DNA of 64,000 nucleotides, from the NCBI RefSeq assembly GCF_004348985.1, contig NZ_SMKW01000032.1, positions 1-64,000 of the forward strand. Reading direction: 5' to 3'. The notes beneath the pieces are model-generated. The model was not told the origin of the DNA and did not search any database. It worked only from the letters and a program-made list of their open reading frames with translations. Source of the stretch: Saccharopolyspora elongata. GTDB lineage: Bacteria; Actinomycetota; Actinomycetes; Mycobacteriales; Pseudonocardiaceae. How positions within the stretch are numbered: the first letter of the stretch is position 1; each line of letters opens with the position of its first letter. The position numbers and the translations under genes are program-made. This document shows, in pieces, positions 1-7,858 of this stretch.

Positions 1-120
1 TGGTACCACAGCATGCGACGCCTGCGCATCCGCTGGGAACGCCGCGCCGACATCCACGAGGCGTTCCTCGGCCTGGCCACCTGCATCATCTGCTTTCGAC
101 ACATCAAAACCCTTTGTTAG
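1..120 (+). pseudogene. IS5-type transposase, C-terminal end (cut by window edge)
   Basis: Frame 1 reads without a stop from the window edge to TAG at 118-120 and ends in FRHIKTLC. The segment RIRWERRADIHEAFLGLA followed by a short basic tail is typical of the C-terminus of IS5-family DDE transposases of actinomycetes. Only 39 residues are visible, so it cannot be said whether the gene upstream is intact. The GTTAGGAACTC just after the stop looks like the terminal inverted repeat of the element. Confidence 0.7.
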
Positions 121-130
121 GAACTCTTAG
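106..130. mobile_element. Putative right end of the IS5-type element
   Basis: Just after the transposase stop, the sequence read on the minus strand is GAGTTCCTAACAAAGG, which resembles the terminal inverted repeats of IS5-family elements. The bases CTAA next to it would fit the short YTAR-type target duplication known for this family. The left end is outside the window, so the boundary is inferred. Confidence 0.45.
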
Positions 131-519
131 GAATCCTTCTTGCGGCGGGGGCGGAGGCTTGCGGCGAAGCGGGGCTTCTCGAGCGCGTTGTAGAACGCCA
201 TGTAGGCCTGCTGGACATCTCGACGAGAATCGTCCGGTGTGGACGGTGCGGCCTTGCGGTCCGGGTCGGGCATGCTCGTGACCCGCATCCACCGCTCGTT
301 CCACAGCGCTTCCATCGCGGCGTTCCACCGCTTGCGCACGTCGTCGAACACCTTCTCGCGCTGCTCGTCGGCGGCCTCCCGGCGCTGCTTCCCCGCCGCG
401 ACCGCCTCGCCGAGCTCGTCGGCCCGCTCGCGCTCGTGCTTGCGCAGCTGCTGCGCGGCCGTGGTGGCCCGCGCGGTGATCTCCCTGTACCGCTCCGCGG
501 CCGGAATCTGCTCAGTCAC
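127..519 (-). CDS. Small coiled-coil protein of the FtsK/EccC-like cluster
   Basis: A 130-residue protein of unknown function. Residues about 5-75 are charged and Ala/Glu/Arg-rich with a helical, coiled-coil look (AAQQLRKHERERADELGE), followed by a second helical part with several Trp residues (KRWNAAMEALWNERWMRV). There is no signal peptide or membrane segment. It starts with GTG inside the 3' end of the ATPase gene (overlap GTGACTGA, 512-519), so it is translationally coupled to it. Its stop codon TAA (127-129) lies at the junction with the IS element, so the native C-terminus may have been lost. It may be an adaptor for the ATPase. Confidence 0.7.
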   Translation of the reverse strand: MTEQIPAAERYREITARATTAAQQLRKHERERADELGEAVAAGKQRREAADEQREKVFDDVRKRWNAAMEALWNERWMRVTSMPDPDRKAAPSTPDDSRRDVQQAYMAFYNALEKPRFAASLRPRRKKDS

Positions 520-3337
520 CGGCTTCCTCCCGGATCTCGCACCGCTCGTCCGCCGCTCGCGGCGCCGGGACCGCCGGCACCGGCTTCGCCTGGTCGCCGA
601 GGTCGAAGGGCAGGATCACCTCGGGCCGGGAGTGCACCGCGCGGTCGAAGAACAGGCCGCGCCGCGCCCGCGGCGACCAGTTGACCACCTGCCCGGCCGC
701 GAACGCAGCCAGCTCCTGGCCGTGCACGTCGAAGGCGACCCAGGCGCCGATGTCGTCGACCGGGCCCATGCCGAGGGTGTTCTTCACGCGCTGCGCGCTG
801 CGCCACCAGCCGATCACGTGCACCCGCAATTCGGGACCCTGCTTGAGGATCTTCCGGAGGTGGTCGAGCCCGCTGACGCGGGTGGTCGGGTCCTTGCGCT
901 CCAGCGTGGTGTGCGCCGCGTCGGCGGCGTAGAGCACCAGGACGTGCGGCACGTCGGCGCCGGATCGCTGGTCGATCGTCTCGGCGGTGGCGGCCAGCGC
1001 GGCCTCGATGCCGTCCAGACCGACCAGCTCGACGTCATGACCGTCGATGCGCAACGCCTCGGCGACGCCGCGCGCGTCGTCGTCGACGTCGTCGAGCAGG
1101 GTCGCGATGGTGAACTTGATGCTGCCCGGAACGTATTGGCGCGCCAGGGAAAGCGTCGCCGTGCCGAGCACGCTGGTCGCATCCGCCAGCACCGAGCCGA
1201 TCACCGCGATGTTGCGTCCCGGCGAGCGCACGAGCCGGACCGCGGCGGCCGTGCCGTTGACGTCGATGATCTGCCCGAGCAGGACCTTCGGCACCGCCAC
1301 CGGCGCCCGCAGCTTCGCGTAGTCGTCCAGTGTGGACAGCGCGGGCAGGTTCGAGCCGTCGAACAACCGCGGCGGCGGGTCGTTCTCGTCGCGCCGCTTC
1401 CACAGCTCCTGCTGCAGCGCATCGAAGGTGTTCTTCGCGGTGGCGTCCGGGATGCGCGCGATCTCGTTGCCGTGCTTGACGCCCGACTCGTGGTTGACGA
1501 CCGCGTGCCAGCGCGGCAGCTCCAGCGCGGCGTTGTTCTGGTCGGCCAGCACCCGCCGCGCCTTGGGCAGCGCGATCCGCAGGATGAACTGCTCGAAGAT
1601 CGCCGGCTTGCCCCAGAACGCCTCGATCCCGGACACGTCCTGGCTGGCCAGCACCAGGTGGATGCCCTGCGACCGGCCGCGCCGCGCGACGTCCTCCAGC
1701 AGCGCGGCGGCCTGCGCCGTGACCGGGTCGCGCTCGGCGAAGAGGTACTGGAACTCGTCGATCACGGCGACGATCCGCGGCCACCGGCCGTTCGGGTCCT
1801 CGGCGCGCAGCTCCTCCAGCTTGGTGACCTCGTGCTCCTTGGCGGACTCCGCGCGCCGCCGCATTTCGTCGGCCAGGAAGCGCAGCAGCGCCAGCCCGAA
1901 CTCGCGGTCGGTGTTGACGTTCACCCCGACCAGCTGCGCGTGCGGCAGCCAGCTCGGGTCGCGGCGGCCCGGGGTGAACTGGGCGAACGACACGCCTTCC
2001 TTGAAGTCCAGCAGGTAGAGCTCCAGCTCGTCCGGCGAGTAGCGGGCCGCGAGCCCGCCGAGCATGCCGTAGAGGAAGTTCGTCTTGCCCGATCCGCTGG
2101 GGCCGCCGATCAGGGTGTGCGGGCTGCCGTCGCCGAGGGTGATCCACACCGGTTCGCCCTCGTTGAACCCGACCGGCGCGTGCAGCCCCGCCGTCGAGCG
2201 CTGCGTCCACAGCTGCTCCGGCACCAGGTCGTCGAAGGTCCGCACCCGCGCCCGCCGGGCGAGGAACGCCTCCGCGATCGCCGAGCACGCCTTGGTGACC
2301 TCGTTGCGCGACGGCGATTCGTCCAGCTGCACAACGGCTTCCGGCCCGGTCATGCTGGTGCGCGCTCGGTCGCCGCCGAGCAGCCGGATGGACTCGATCG
2401 CGCTGTTCACGGTCAGCGAGAGGTCCACGACGATCAGCTGGATGCCGCAGGCCAGGCCGTTGCGCGCGATCCGCTGCAGCTGTTGCTGCTGCTCCTCGCG
2501 CAGCGCCTCGCCGTTGCCGAACAGCACCGCGACCCGCCAGGGCTCCGAGCGGTGCCCGCTTTCCGCGGCCAGGGAGCGCAGCGAGGTGTGGCCGCCCACC
2601 AGCGAACTGGTGTGGATCCGCCGGATGTGGTCGGAGAGCGCTTCGAGCATCTCGTCGAGCCGGGTCGGATCGTGCGCCGTCAGCAGGCCCGCGCGGGTCA
2701 GCGGGTAGAGCCCGGGCAGCGTTCCGGTCAGTTGCGCGACGTCCCAGACGTGGATGCGCACCAGACCGGGCTGGAACCGGCTGAGCAGCCGCAGCAGCAG
2801 GTTCTGCACCAGGGTTTCGGCGGATTCCGGGTTGCCATCGGTGACGATCCGCAGGTGCGACTCGTCCAGCAGTGGGACGGCGGCCGGGAACGGTTGCGGG
2901 TCGGGCGAATCCGGGACGGTCGCGGTGCCGATCCGCCACAGCTCGGGCGGTGGCGCGGCGGCGTCCTGGGTGCCGACCTCGCCGAGCCATTCCGGCCACG
3001 GAAGCCCCGCGGCGCCGGGAGCCGCCTCTGCGACGAGCCCGCCGAGCTGCTCCGGGCCCTGCTCGGTCCACTCGGCGTAGATCTCCGCCCGCTCGCGCAG
3101 CGCCTCCCGCATCGCGGCCTGGAAGCCCGGATTCTGGGGGTCGGCGATCTCCGCCGGTTCGCGTTCCGCCGCGGCCACCCCGACCTGGGCGATGCGCAGC
3201 GCGAACTCCTGCTGCGAGCATTCGGCGAGGACGCGGTCGTGCTCCTGCTCGGCGGCGCCGAGCGCGGAGGCGATGCTGGTTCGCAGGCGCTCGAAGGCCG
3301 CTTCGATCCGACTCCGCCGCTCGTTGCGTTTACCCAC
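512..3337 (-). CDS. FtsK/SpoIIIE-type ATPase with EccC-like tandem ATPase layout
   Basis: A 941-residue cytosolic ATPase starting at GTG with GAGGTGGGGC just upstream. Residues 1-70 are a charged helix. Residues about 140-330 look like a degenerate RecA-type domain without a P-loop. The active domain has Walker A GGPSGSGKTN near residue 411 and Walker B VIDEFQYLF near 527. From about 690 a third, again degenerate, RecA-like domain follows. Three tandem ATPase units resemble EccC of type VII secretion, but the two N-terminal membrane helices of EccC are absent. This is not the chromosome-segregation FtsK: no 4-TM N-terminus and no gamma domain. It likely works with the two small helical proteins upstream. 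Substrate unknown. Confidence 0.8.
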   Translation of the reverse strand: MGKRNERRSRIEAAFERLRTSIASALGAAEQEHDRVLAECSQQEFALRIAQVGVAAAEREPAEIADPQNPGFQAAMREALRERAEIYAEWTEQGPEQLGGLVAEAAPGAAGLPWPEWLGEVGTQDAAAPPPELWRIGTATVPDSPDPQPFPAAVPLLDESHLRIVTDGNPESAETLVQNLLLRLLSRFQPGLVRIHVWDVAQLTGTLPGLYPLTRAGLLTAHDPTRLDEMLEALSDHIRRIHTSSLVGGHTSLRSLAAESGHRSEPWRVAVLFGNGEALREEQQQQLQRIARNGLACGIQLIVVDLSLTVNSAIESIRLLGGDRARTSMTGPEAVVQLDESPSRNEVTKACSAIAEAFLARRARVRTFDDLVPEQLWTQRSTAGLHAPVGFNEGEPVWITLGDGSPHTLIGGPSGSGKTNFLYGMLGGLAARYSPDELELYLLDFKEGVSFAQFTPGRRDPSWLPHAQLVGVNVNTDREFGLALLRFLADEMRRRAESAKEHEVTKLEELRAEDPNGRWPRIVAVIDEFQYLFAERDPVTAQAAALLEDVARRGRSQGIHLVLASQDVSGIEAFWGKPAIFEQFILRIALPKARRVLADQNNAALELPRWHAVVNHESGVKHGNEIARIPDATAKNTFDALQQELWKRRDENDPPPRLFDGSNLPALSTLDDYAKLRAPVAVPKVLLGQIIDVNGTAAAVRLVRSPGRNIAVIGSVLADATSVLGTATLSLARQYVPGSIKFTIATLLDDVDDDARGVAEALRIDGHDVELVGLDGIEAALAATAETIDQRSGADVPHVLVLYAADAAHTTLERKDPTTRVSGLDHLRKILKQGPELRVHVIGWWRSAQRVKNTLGMGPVDDIGAWVAFDVHGQELAAFAAGQVVNWSPRARRGLFFDRAVHSRPEVILPFDLGDQAKPVPAVPAPRAADERCEIREEAGD

Positions 3338-3474
3338 GCCCCACCTCGGAACCCGTGTTACAGACCGTGATCAAAATACCACTCGACGAGGAGCCGAGCA
3401 GGCCCCTGGTACACCCATGCACGAGGGCGAATGTGGCTCGGTTGAGCGCCGAATGCCGAGAACGCCGCCGCGTC

Positions 3475-3726
3475 CTACAACCGGGTGGCGAAGTCGCGCA
3501 CCGTGTTGAGGACGTGCTCGATCATCCCCTGGGATCGCTCGATCTGGTCATCTGCGCGGTGCAGGCTCGGCGGCACCACCGTCTCCGGGTGTTCCGGGTC
3601 GAGCTTCGCCAGCGCCTGCTCCGCCTCGGCCAGCGCGGTCCGGCTGGTGCCGAGGTGGGCGCCCGCGTCCGCCAGGTGTTCCTCCACGAGGCGCAACGTC
3701 TGGATCAGTTCGTCGAGTGTCGACAC
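3475..3726 (-). CDS. Small helical-hairpin protein, 83 aa
   Basis: Starts with GTG. Two amphipathic helices (about residues 2-42 and 54-82) are joined by a Pro-rich turn (DPEHPETVVPPS), giving an ESAT-6-like size and shape, but there is no WXG motif and no secretion signal. It lies between the 86-residue protein and the ATPase, all on the minus strand. Size and position suggest a partner or substrate of the ATPase. This is inference from layout only. Confidence 0.65.
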   Translation of the reverse strand: MSTLDELIQTLRLVEEHLADAGAHLGTSRTALAEAEQALAKLDPEHPETVVPPSLHRADDQIERSQGMIEHVLNTVRDFATRL

Positions 3727-3790
3727 GGTGCCACAGAGCCTGTCTACGAGGTCGGGTTGGACTTCTGTCGTTGCACCGAGCGGCCGGAAC

Positions 3791-4051
3791 CTAGAGGCGG
3801 CCCGAGTAGCCCTCGGTGGCGTTGATCGTGGCGCTGATCTGCGCCTGCACGCCGCTGATCACCTGCATCACCTCGGCGAGCGAGCCGTGCGCGTGCTGCA
3901 TCTCCTCCTGGGAGCTGCCCTGGGTGGCGGTGACAAGGGCCGATTGCGCCTCTTCGAGCGCGAGGTTGCCCTGTTGCAGGGCGGCGATGCTTTCCTGCAT
4001 CTTCTGATTTGCCAAGGCAATTCCCGCGCGAACTTCTTCGACGCCCGCCAT
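3791..4051 (-). CDS. Small helical-hairpin protein, 86 aa
   Basis: ATG start. The chain is almost wholly helical: helix 1 about 2-43 (Ala/Gln/Glu-rich), a TQGSSQ turn, then helix 2 ending in an ordered tail EGYSGRL. It resembles the neighbouring 83-residue protein in size and shape, although the sequences differ. No WXG or LXG motif. Probably in one transcription unit with the ATPase and the 83-residue gene, from which it is separated by 64 bases. Confidence 0.65.
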   Translation of the reverse strand: MAGVEEVRAGIALANQKMQESIAALQQGNLALEEAQSALVTATQGSSQEEMQHAHGSLAEVMQVISGVQAQISATINATEGYSGRL

Positions 4052-4249
4052 CTGGACTCTGGACCTCCGTGGTGCACAACGCTGTATCGGTCCACAAGTT
4101 AGCGCCCGGTGGCGGCGACGGCGCAGGCAGGTGGGTGCGGATGATCACGATGCGATCGCGGTACGTGACGACCAGGGAAATTGATCACCCGGCCGGCAGA
4201 ACGCCCTCCTGAAATGCCGCTTTTGTCCGTTCAGTCCTCCGGTGTGCCC

Positions 4250-4293
4250 GCAATTTCAATGGAAATCGGGCCTTCGATTTCCATTGAAATCGC
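4250..4293. terminator. TTTC-N4-GAAA double palindrome
   Basis: Arms 4250-4268 and 4275-4293 form a 19-base inverted repeat with one mismatch and a 6-base loop (GGCCTT). Each arm itself holds the near-palindrome ATTTCAATGGAAAT. It lies just past the stop of the gene at 4307-5149 and before the small helical genes, so it probably ends that transcript. The same unit recurs at 31565 and 43510. Confidence 0.55.
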
Positions 4294-4306
4294 GGCCGAT
4301 CGCCGG

Positions 4307-5149
4307 TTAGCCGTGGCCCGTGGTGCCCACTGTGGATTGTGGTTCGTCGGCTTCGGCCTCGACGGCGGACACCTCGATCGCCGCGACGCCGGACGGCGGT
4401 GTCGGCGCTGCCGACCACCGGGCGGTGGCGCGGTGTTCGTCGACGCGCAGCCGCGACCAGCCGTTGCCGCCGAGAGTCGAAATCGCGCCGAGCACGATCT
4501 CCGGCAGGTCGCCGAGCGCCGGCCCGAGGTCCATCGCGACCCGGACCAGCGGCGGATCCACCGCGTACTCGGTGATCGCGGCCGTGTGCGACAGGCGGCT
4601 GGCCACCGCCCGCGCCGGCCACTCCGCGCCCGCCCGCCGCTCGGTGACCACGTCCACGAGCAGTCGCAGCCGCGGGCGCGGATTGCCGCGTTCGTCCAGG
4701 TCGCCGATGCCTTCCGGCGCCTCCGCCGGCGGTTCGTCCGGGTCGCCGGGGTCGGACCTGCCGAACAGGATCGACCCGCCGGACCACGCCTCGACCAGCA
4801 GTCGCTCGCCGCCGGCGACCAGATCGCCCACCAGCTCCGGGTGCTCCACCACCGTCCACGCGGTCGGCGGCTCGCAGGACACCCGGTGCCTGGCGTAGTC
4901 GGGCCCGAGCTCGCGCAGGAAGTTGCGCACCGCGCGGGACAACCCGGCCACGTGCTGCGCGGTTTCCGCGCTGGCCCGGCTGATCGTGACCGACCAGCAG
5001 CCGGGCTCCTCGTCGGAGCAGTCCCCGGACGCCACGATCCGGCCGTCGATCCGCCGCACCAGGCCGCGGCAGGCGGCGCGGGCGGCGGTCTCGTCGTCGG
5101 CCGCGACGACAACGGTGATCAGCAATTCGAGCTCGGTGTTCTCAGCCAT
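4307..5149 (-). CDS. Unknown 280-residue protein next to the ATPase cluster
   Basis: Starts at the ATG giving MAENTELELLITVVVA; the open frame extends further upstream but that part has the look of noncoding sequence. No signal peptide, membrane helix or motif I recognise. It is acidic and alternates beta-like stretches (LLITVVVAADD, RLRLLVDVV) with loops, ending in a low-complexity tail. It shares the direction of the ATPase cluster but is separated from it by about 255 bases holding a terminator-like palindrome, so membership is uncertain. Confidence 0.65.
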   Translation of the reverse strand: MAENTELELLITVVVAADDETAARAACRGLVRRIDGRIVASGDCSDEEPGCWSVTISRASAETAQHVAGLSRAVRNFLRELGPDYARHRVSCEPPTAWTVVEHPELVGDLVAGGERLLVEAWSGGSILFGRSDPGDPDEPPAEAPEGIGDLDERGNPRPRLRLLVDVVTERRAGAEWPARAVASRLSHTAAITEYAVDPPLVRVAMDLGPALGDLPEIVLGAISTLGGNGWSRLRVDEHRATARWSAAPTPPSGVAAIEVSAVEAEADEPQSTVGTTGHG

Positions 5150-5358
5150 CGCGAGAAGCATTCTCGCGCACTGAACCGGAACGTCGAACGGATGATCAGG
5201 TGAAGTCGCGACACGCGGGCGGTCGGCTTGTGTCCGACGACACAACCGACCCGTTTGACCCTCACACTGGTGTGACGGTTGGAGCATGGCCGCAACACCC
5301 GGAAAACGCCGCGATAGCAGGGAAAACCCGCCGCGGCCAGTCCGATCAGGAGGCGGCA

Positions 5359-6213
5359 GTGCACAACCAGCTCTTCGACTACAGCCCGATCGTCGACCGC
5401 GCCCCGGTGCGGTGGCCGGACGGCGCCCGGCTGGCGTTCTACGTGGGCCTCAACGTCGAGCACTACGAGATCGACCGGCCGTCCACCAGCATCTTCGCCG
5501 GGACCAGGGACCTCGCGCCCGACCCGCTGAACTACGGCTGGCGGGACTACGGCCCGCGGGTCGGCATCTGGCGGCTGGTGGACATCTTCGACCGGCACGG
5601 CATCCGCCCCAGCGTGCTGCTGAACTCCGACGTCACCGAGCACAACCCGCAGATCATCGACGCGGGCAAGCAGCGCGACTGGGCCTGGTTGGCGCACGGC
5701 AAGAACAACTCGATCCTGCAGGCGGACATGCCGGTCGACGAGGAACGCGCCTACCTGCGGGACGTGGTGGACACCATCGAGGCCGCGACCGGCACCCGCC
5801 CGCGCGGGTGGATGGGGCCGGGGCTGACCGAAACGTTCCACACCCCGGAGCTGCTCGCGGAACTCGGCCTGCGGTACGTGCTCGACTGGAGCAACGACGA
5901 CCAGCCGTACCGGCTGAACGTGCCCGGCCTGCTCAGCGTGCCGTACCAGACCGAGCTCAACGACGTGACGATGTTCGTGGGCACCGGGGTGAGCGGCCCG
6001 GACTTCCTGCAGGCGGTCAAGGACCAGTTCGACCAGCTCTACGCCGAGTCGGCGGACAGCGGGCGGGTGATGTCGCTGGCGTTGCACCCGTTCGTCATCG
6101 GCCAGCCGTTCCGGGCCAAGTACCTGGACCAGGCGCTGGAGTACATCACCGGCCACGAGGGCGTGTGGCTGACCACCAGCGACGAGATCGCCGAGTCCTA
6201 CGCCAGGAACTAG
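5359..6213 (+). CDS. Polysaccharide deacetylase family protein (PuuE/allantoinase-like branch)
   Basis: A 284-residue NodB-fold enzyme, one of the metal-dependent amidohydrolases acting on N-acetylated sugars or, in the PuuE branch, on allantoin. The segment RDYGPRVGIWRLVDIFDRHG, the SVLLNSDV strand, and ATGTRPRGWMGPGLTET are typical of this branch. There is no signal peptide, so a cytoplasmic small-molecule substrate is more likely than cell wall. The start is GTG at 5359, preceded at five bases by a perfect AGGAGG (5348-5353), which rules out the upstream GTG at 5200. It converges on the PRC-barrel gene. Confidence 0.8.
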   Translation: MHNQLFDYSPIVDRAPVRWPDGARLAFYVGLNVEHYEIDRPSTSIFAGTRDLAPDPLNYGWRDYGPRVGIWRLVDIFDRHGIRPSVLLNSDVTEHNPQIIDAGKQRDWAWLAHGKNNSILQADMPVDEERAYLRDVVDTIEAATGTRPRGWMGPGLTETFHTPELLAELGLRYVLDWSNDDQPYRLNVPGLLSVPYQTELNDVTMFVGTGVSGPDFLQAVKDQFDQLYAESADSGRVMSLALHPFVIGQPFRAKYLDQALEYITGHEGVWLTTSDEIAESYARN

Positions 6214-6218
6214 TTTCC

Positions 6219-6350
6219 AGGCTCGTTTTGCGTGGCGGTGCGGGTAGCGGAACCTGAGAACCCGCGGCGGTGCAAGCTGCGTAGGTGGGCTAAGCGGCTG
6301 CGCCGCTTCAAGAACAAAAGCCCGCCCTACCGCACTTTCCGCGAATTCCC
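6219..6350 (-). repeat. Structured 3'-end repeat, copy C (main stem missing)
   Basis: Matches copies at 20950 and 54880 in its flanks (GCGGTGCGGGTAGCGGAACC, then TGAGAACCCGCGGCGGTGCA) and in the small hairpin AAGCGGC (6292-6298)/GCCGCTT (6302-6308). The roughly 85-base central stem of the other copies is absent, with GGAACC joined directly to TGAGAACCC at 6251. It sits between two convergent genes and probably serves as their terminator region. Confidence 0.7.
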
Positions 6351-6359
6351 GAACAACTG

Positions 6360-6707
6360 TTAGAGCCGCTGTTCGGCCTCGGTGGGCGGTTCGCCCTGGT
6401 CCAGGCCGTAGTAGTGGTAGAGGTCGCGGCCTTCCTGATCGGAGAGGTGGCCGTGCTCGGCCTCGATGCGCGGGGCGTTGCGCACCCGGTCCTTGGAGAC
6501 GCGCAGGTCGAGGCGGTTCTCCTCGGTGGTCGCGCCGGCCAGCGGCACGAAGGTCTCCTTGACGCCGAACACGCCGATCCGGACGGTGACCCACTCCGGT
6601 TGGTGGGTCACGTCGTCGACGTAGACGTTCCCGACCCGGCCGACGCGGTCGCCGTTGCGGTCGAACACCGGAGTGCCGATCAGGTCCTGTGCGCGCTCGA
6701 CGTTCAT
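6360..6707 (-). CDS. PRC-barrel domain protein
   Basis: 115 residues from the ATG preceded by GAGGTGG. Residues about 4-75 match the PRC-barrel: AQDLIGTPVFDRNGDRVGRV, the VYVDD strand and EWVTVRIG, FVPLAGA strands. Such beta-barrel proteins are small cytosolic, often stress-related proteins in actinobacteria, frequently with a C-terminal acidic tail as here (YGLDQGEPPTEAEQRL). The exact role is unknown. It converges with the deacetylase gene. Confidence 0.85.
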   Translation of the reverse strand: MNVERAQDLIGTPVFDRNGDRVGRVGNVYVDDVTHQPEWVTVRIGVFGVKETFVPLAGATTEENRLDLRVSKDRVRNAPRIEAEHGHLSDQEGRDLYHYYGLDQGEPPTEAEQRL

Positions 6708-6927
6708 GGCCACCTCGCTCGCTCCGCCTCGCCCGGAGGCGCCGACCCCCCGTCGGCAATCCTCAAGCTGCCCGTGGAGCGCTTGAGCTGCAACTGCGCA
6801 AGCGACACGCCTCACCTGAACAGGTAATGATCGAGATTATTTGGCGACCACTATTAATGATCCTTCATTTTCGGACATGATTCGCGTGCCCGGCTTCGTC
6901 CTTGCGAAAGCGCGCGGAGGCCAGTGG

Positions 6928-7731
6928 TCACGAGTTCAGTTCGCGGCCGATGAAGGTGAGGACGTCGTTCATCACCTCGTCCTTGTTGATCTCGTTGAAC
7001 AGCTCGTGGCGGCCGCCCGGGTAGATGTGCTCGTGGAACTCGCCGCCGCGAATCCGGTCGATGCCGGTGCGGGTGTCGGCCTCCGGGACCAGCTCGTCGT
7101 CCTCGCCGTGCACCCACAGCGTTGGCCGGTCCAGCGTCGGCCCGTCGTTGATGGCCAGCAGGCACTCGTCGATCGCCTGCAGCGTGGCGCGCTTGAACGG
7201 GCCGTGCCAGACCAGCGGATCGGCGATGTACGCCGCGCCGACCTCGGGGTCGCGGGACAGGATCGCCGGATCGATCGGGGCCTCCGGGATCTCGTCGTGC
7301 TCCAGCAGGTCGAGCACGTGCCAGGTGCCCAGCACCGGCGCGGACAGCACGACCGCGGCCAGGTGCTCCTGGTGCTCCTGCGCGTAGCGGGCGGCGAGCA
7401 TCCCGCCCATCGAATGACCGATGAGGACGACCGGCAGGTCCGGGTGCTCGGCGGTGACCTGCCTGCGGAGCTCCTCCAGATCGGCGACGATCGTCTCGGC
7501 GTCCTCGAAGTAGACCCGGTCGCCGGGGGAGCGGCCGTGCCCGATGTGGTCCGGGGCGTAGACCAGCGCGCGGGCGCCGACCAGCTGCTCCGCGACCCAC
7601 TGGTACCGGCCGGAATGCTCGCCGTAGCCGTGCACGACCAGCGCGATCCAGCCGGGGTTGGTCCCCGACCACTCGCGCACCGCCAGCTCGCCGTGCCGTC
7701 CGCTGACCACTCGATCCGTTGACTCGATCAT
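6928..7731 (-). CDS. Alpha/beta hydrolase, monoacylglycerol lipase-like
   Basis: 267 residues from ATG (MIESTDRVV); a second candidate start lies 36 bases upstream. The fold shows the oxyanion strand VHGYGEHSGRY, the nucleophile elbow GHSMGG, the acid HGEDDELV and the histidine in GGRHELFNE, which is the usual lysophospholipase/monoacylglycerol lipase pattern. No signal peptide. Transcribed alone. The substrate is probably a monoacylglycerol or similar ester, inferred from family only. Confidence 0.85.
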   Translation of the reverse strand: MIESTDRVVSGRHGELAVREWSGTNPGWIALVVHGYGEHSGRYQWVAEQLVGARALVYAPDHIGHGRSPGDRVYFEDAETIVADLEELRRQVTAEHPDLPVVLIGHSMGGMLAARYAQEHQEHLAAVVLSAPVLGTWHVLDLLEHDEIPEAPIDPAILSRDPEVGAAYIADPLVWHGPFKRATLQAIDECLLAINDGPTLDRPTLWVHGEDDELVPEADTRTGIDRIRGGEFHEHIYPGGRHELFNEINKDEVMNDVLTFIGRELNS

Positions 7732-7790
7732 GCCGCCACCCCAGCACACCTCATCCGGTCGGGCCAACCCCGGCCCTTACCCGTCGAACG

Positions 7791-7852
7791 GCGATTTCGC
7801 GCGAAATCGACCGGCTCCCGGTGCGGGAGCGCCGATTCCGCGCGAAGCCGCG
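7791..7852. terminator. TTTCGCGCGAAA palindrome with a degenerate second copy
   Basis: CGATTTCGCGCGAAATCG (7792-7809) is a perfect 18-base palindrome. A GCTCCC/GGGAGC hairpin and a degenerate copy (CGATTCCGCGCGAAGCCG) follow. It lies immediately downstream of the DUF4232 lipoprotein gene, which is read leftward, so it is probably its terminator. Confidence 0.5.
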
Positions 7853-7858
7853 CTGTCG

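Noticed and set aside
512-3337. Chromosome-segregation FtsK
   Set aside because: No 4-TM N-terminus, no gamma DNA-reading domain, and EccC-like flanking small genes.
239-3370. A 1043-codon open frame on the plus strand opposite the FtsK-like ATPase
   Set aside because: The composition is low-complexity Arg/Val/Gly and it has no motif, while the opposite strand has clear Walker motifs and coupled neighbours.
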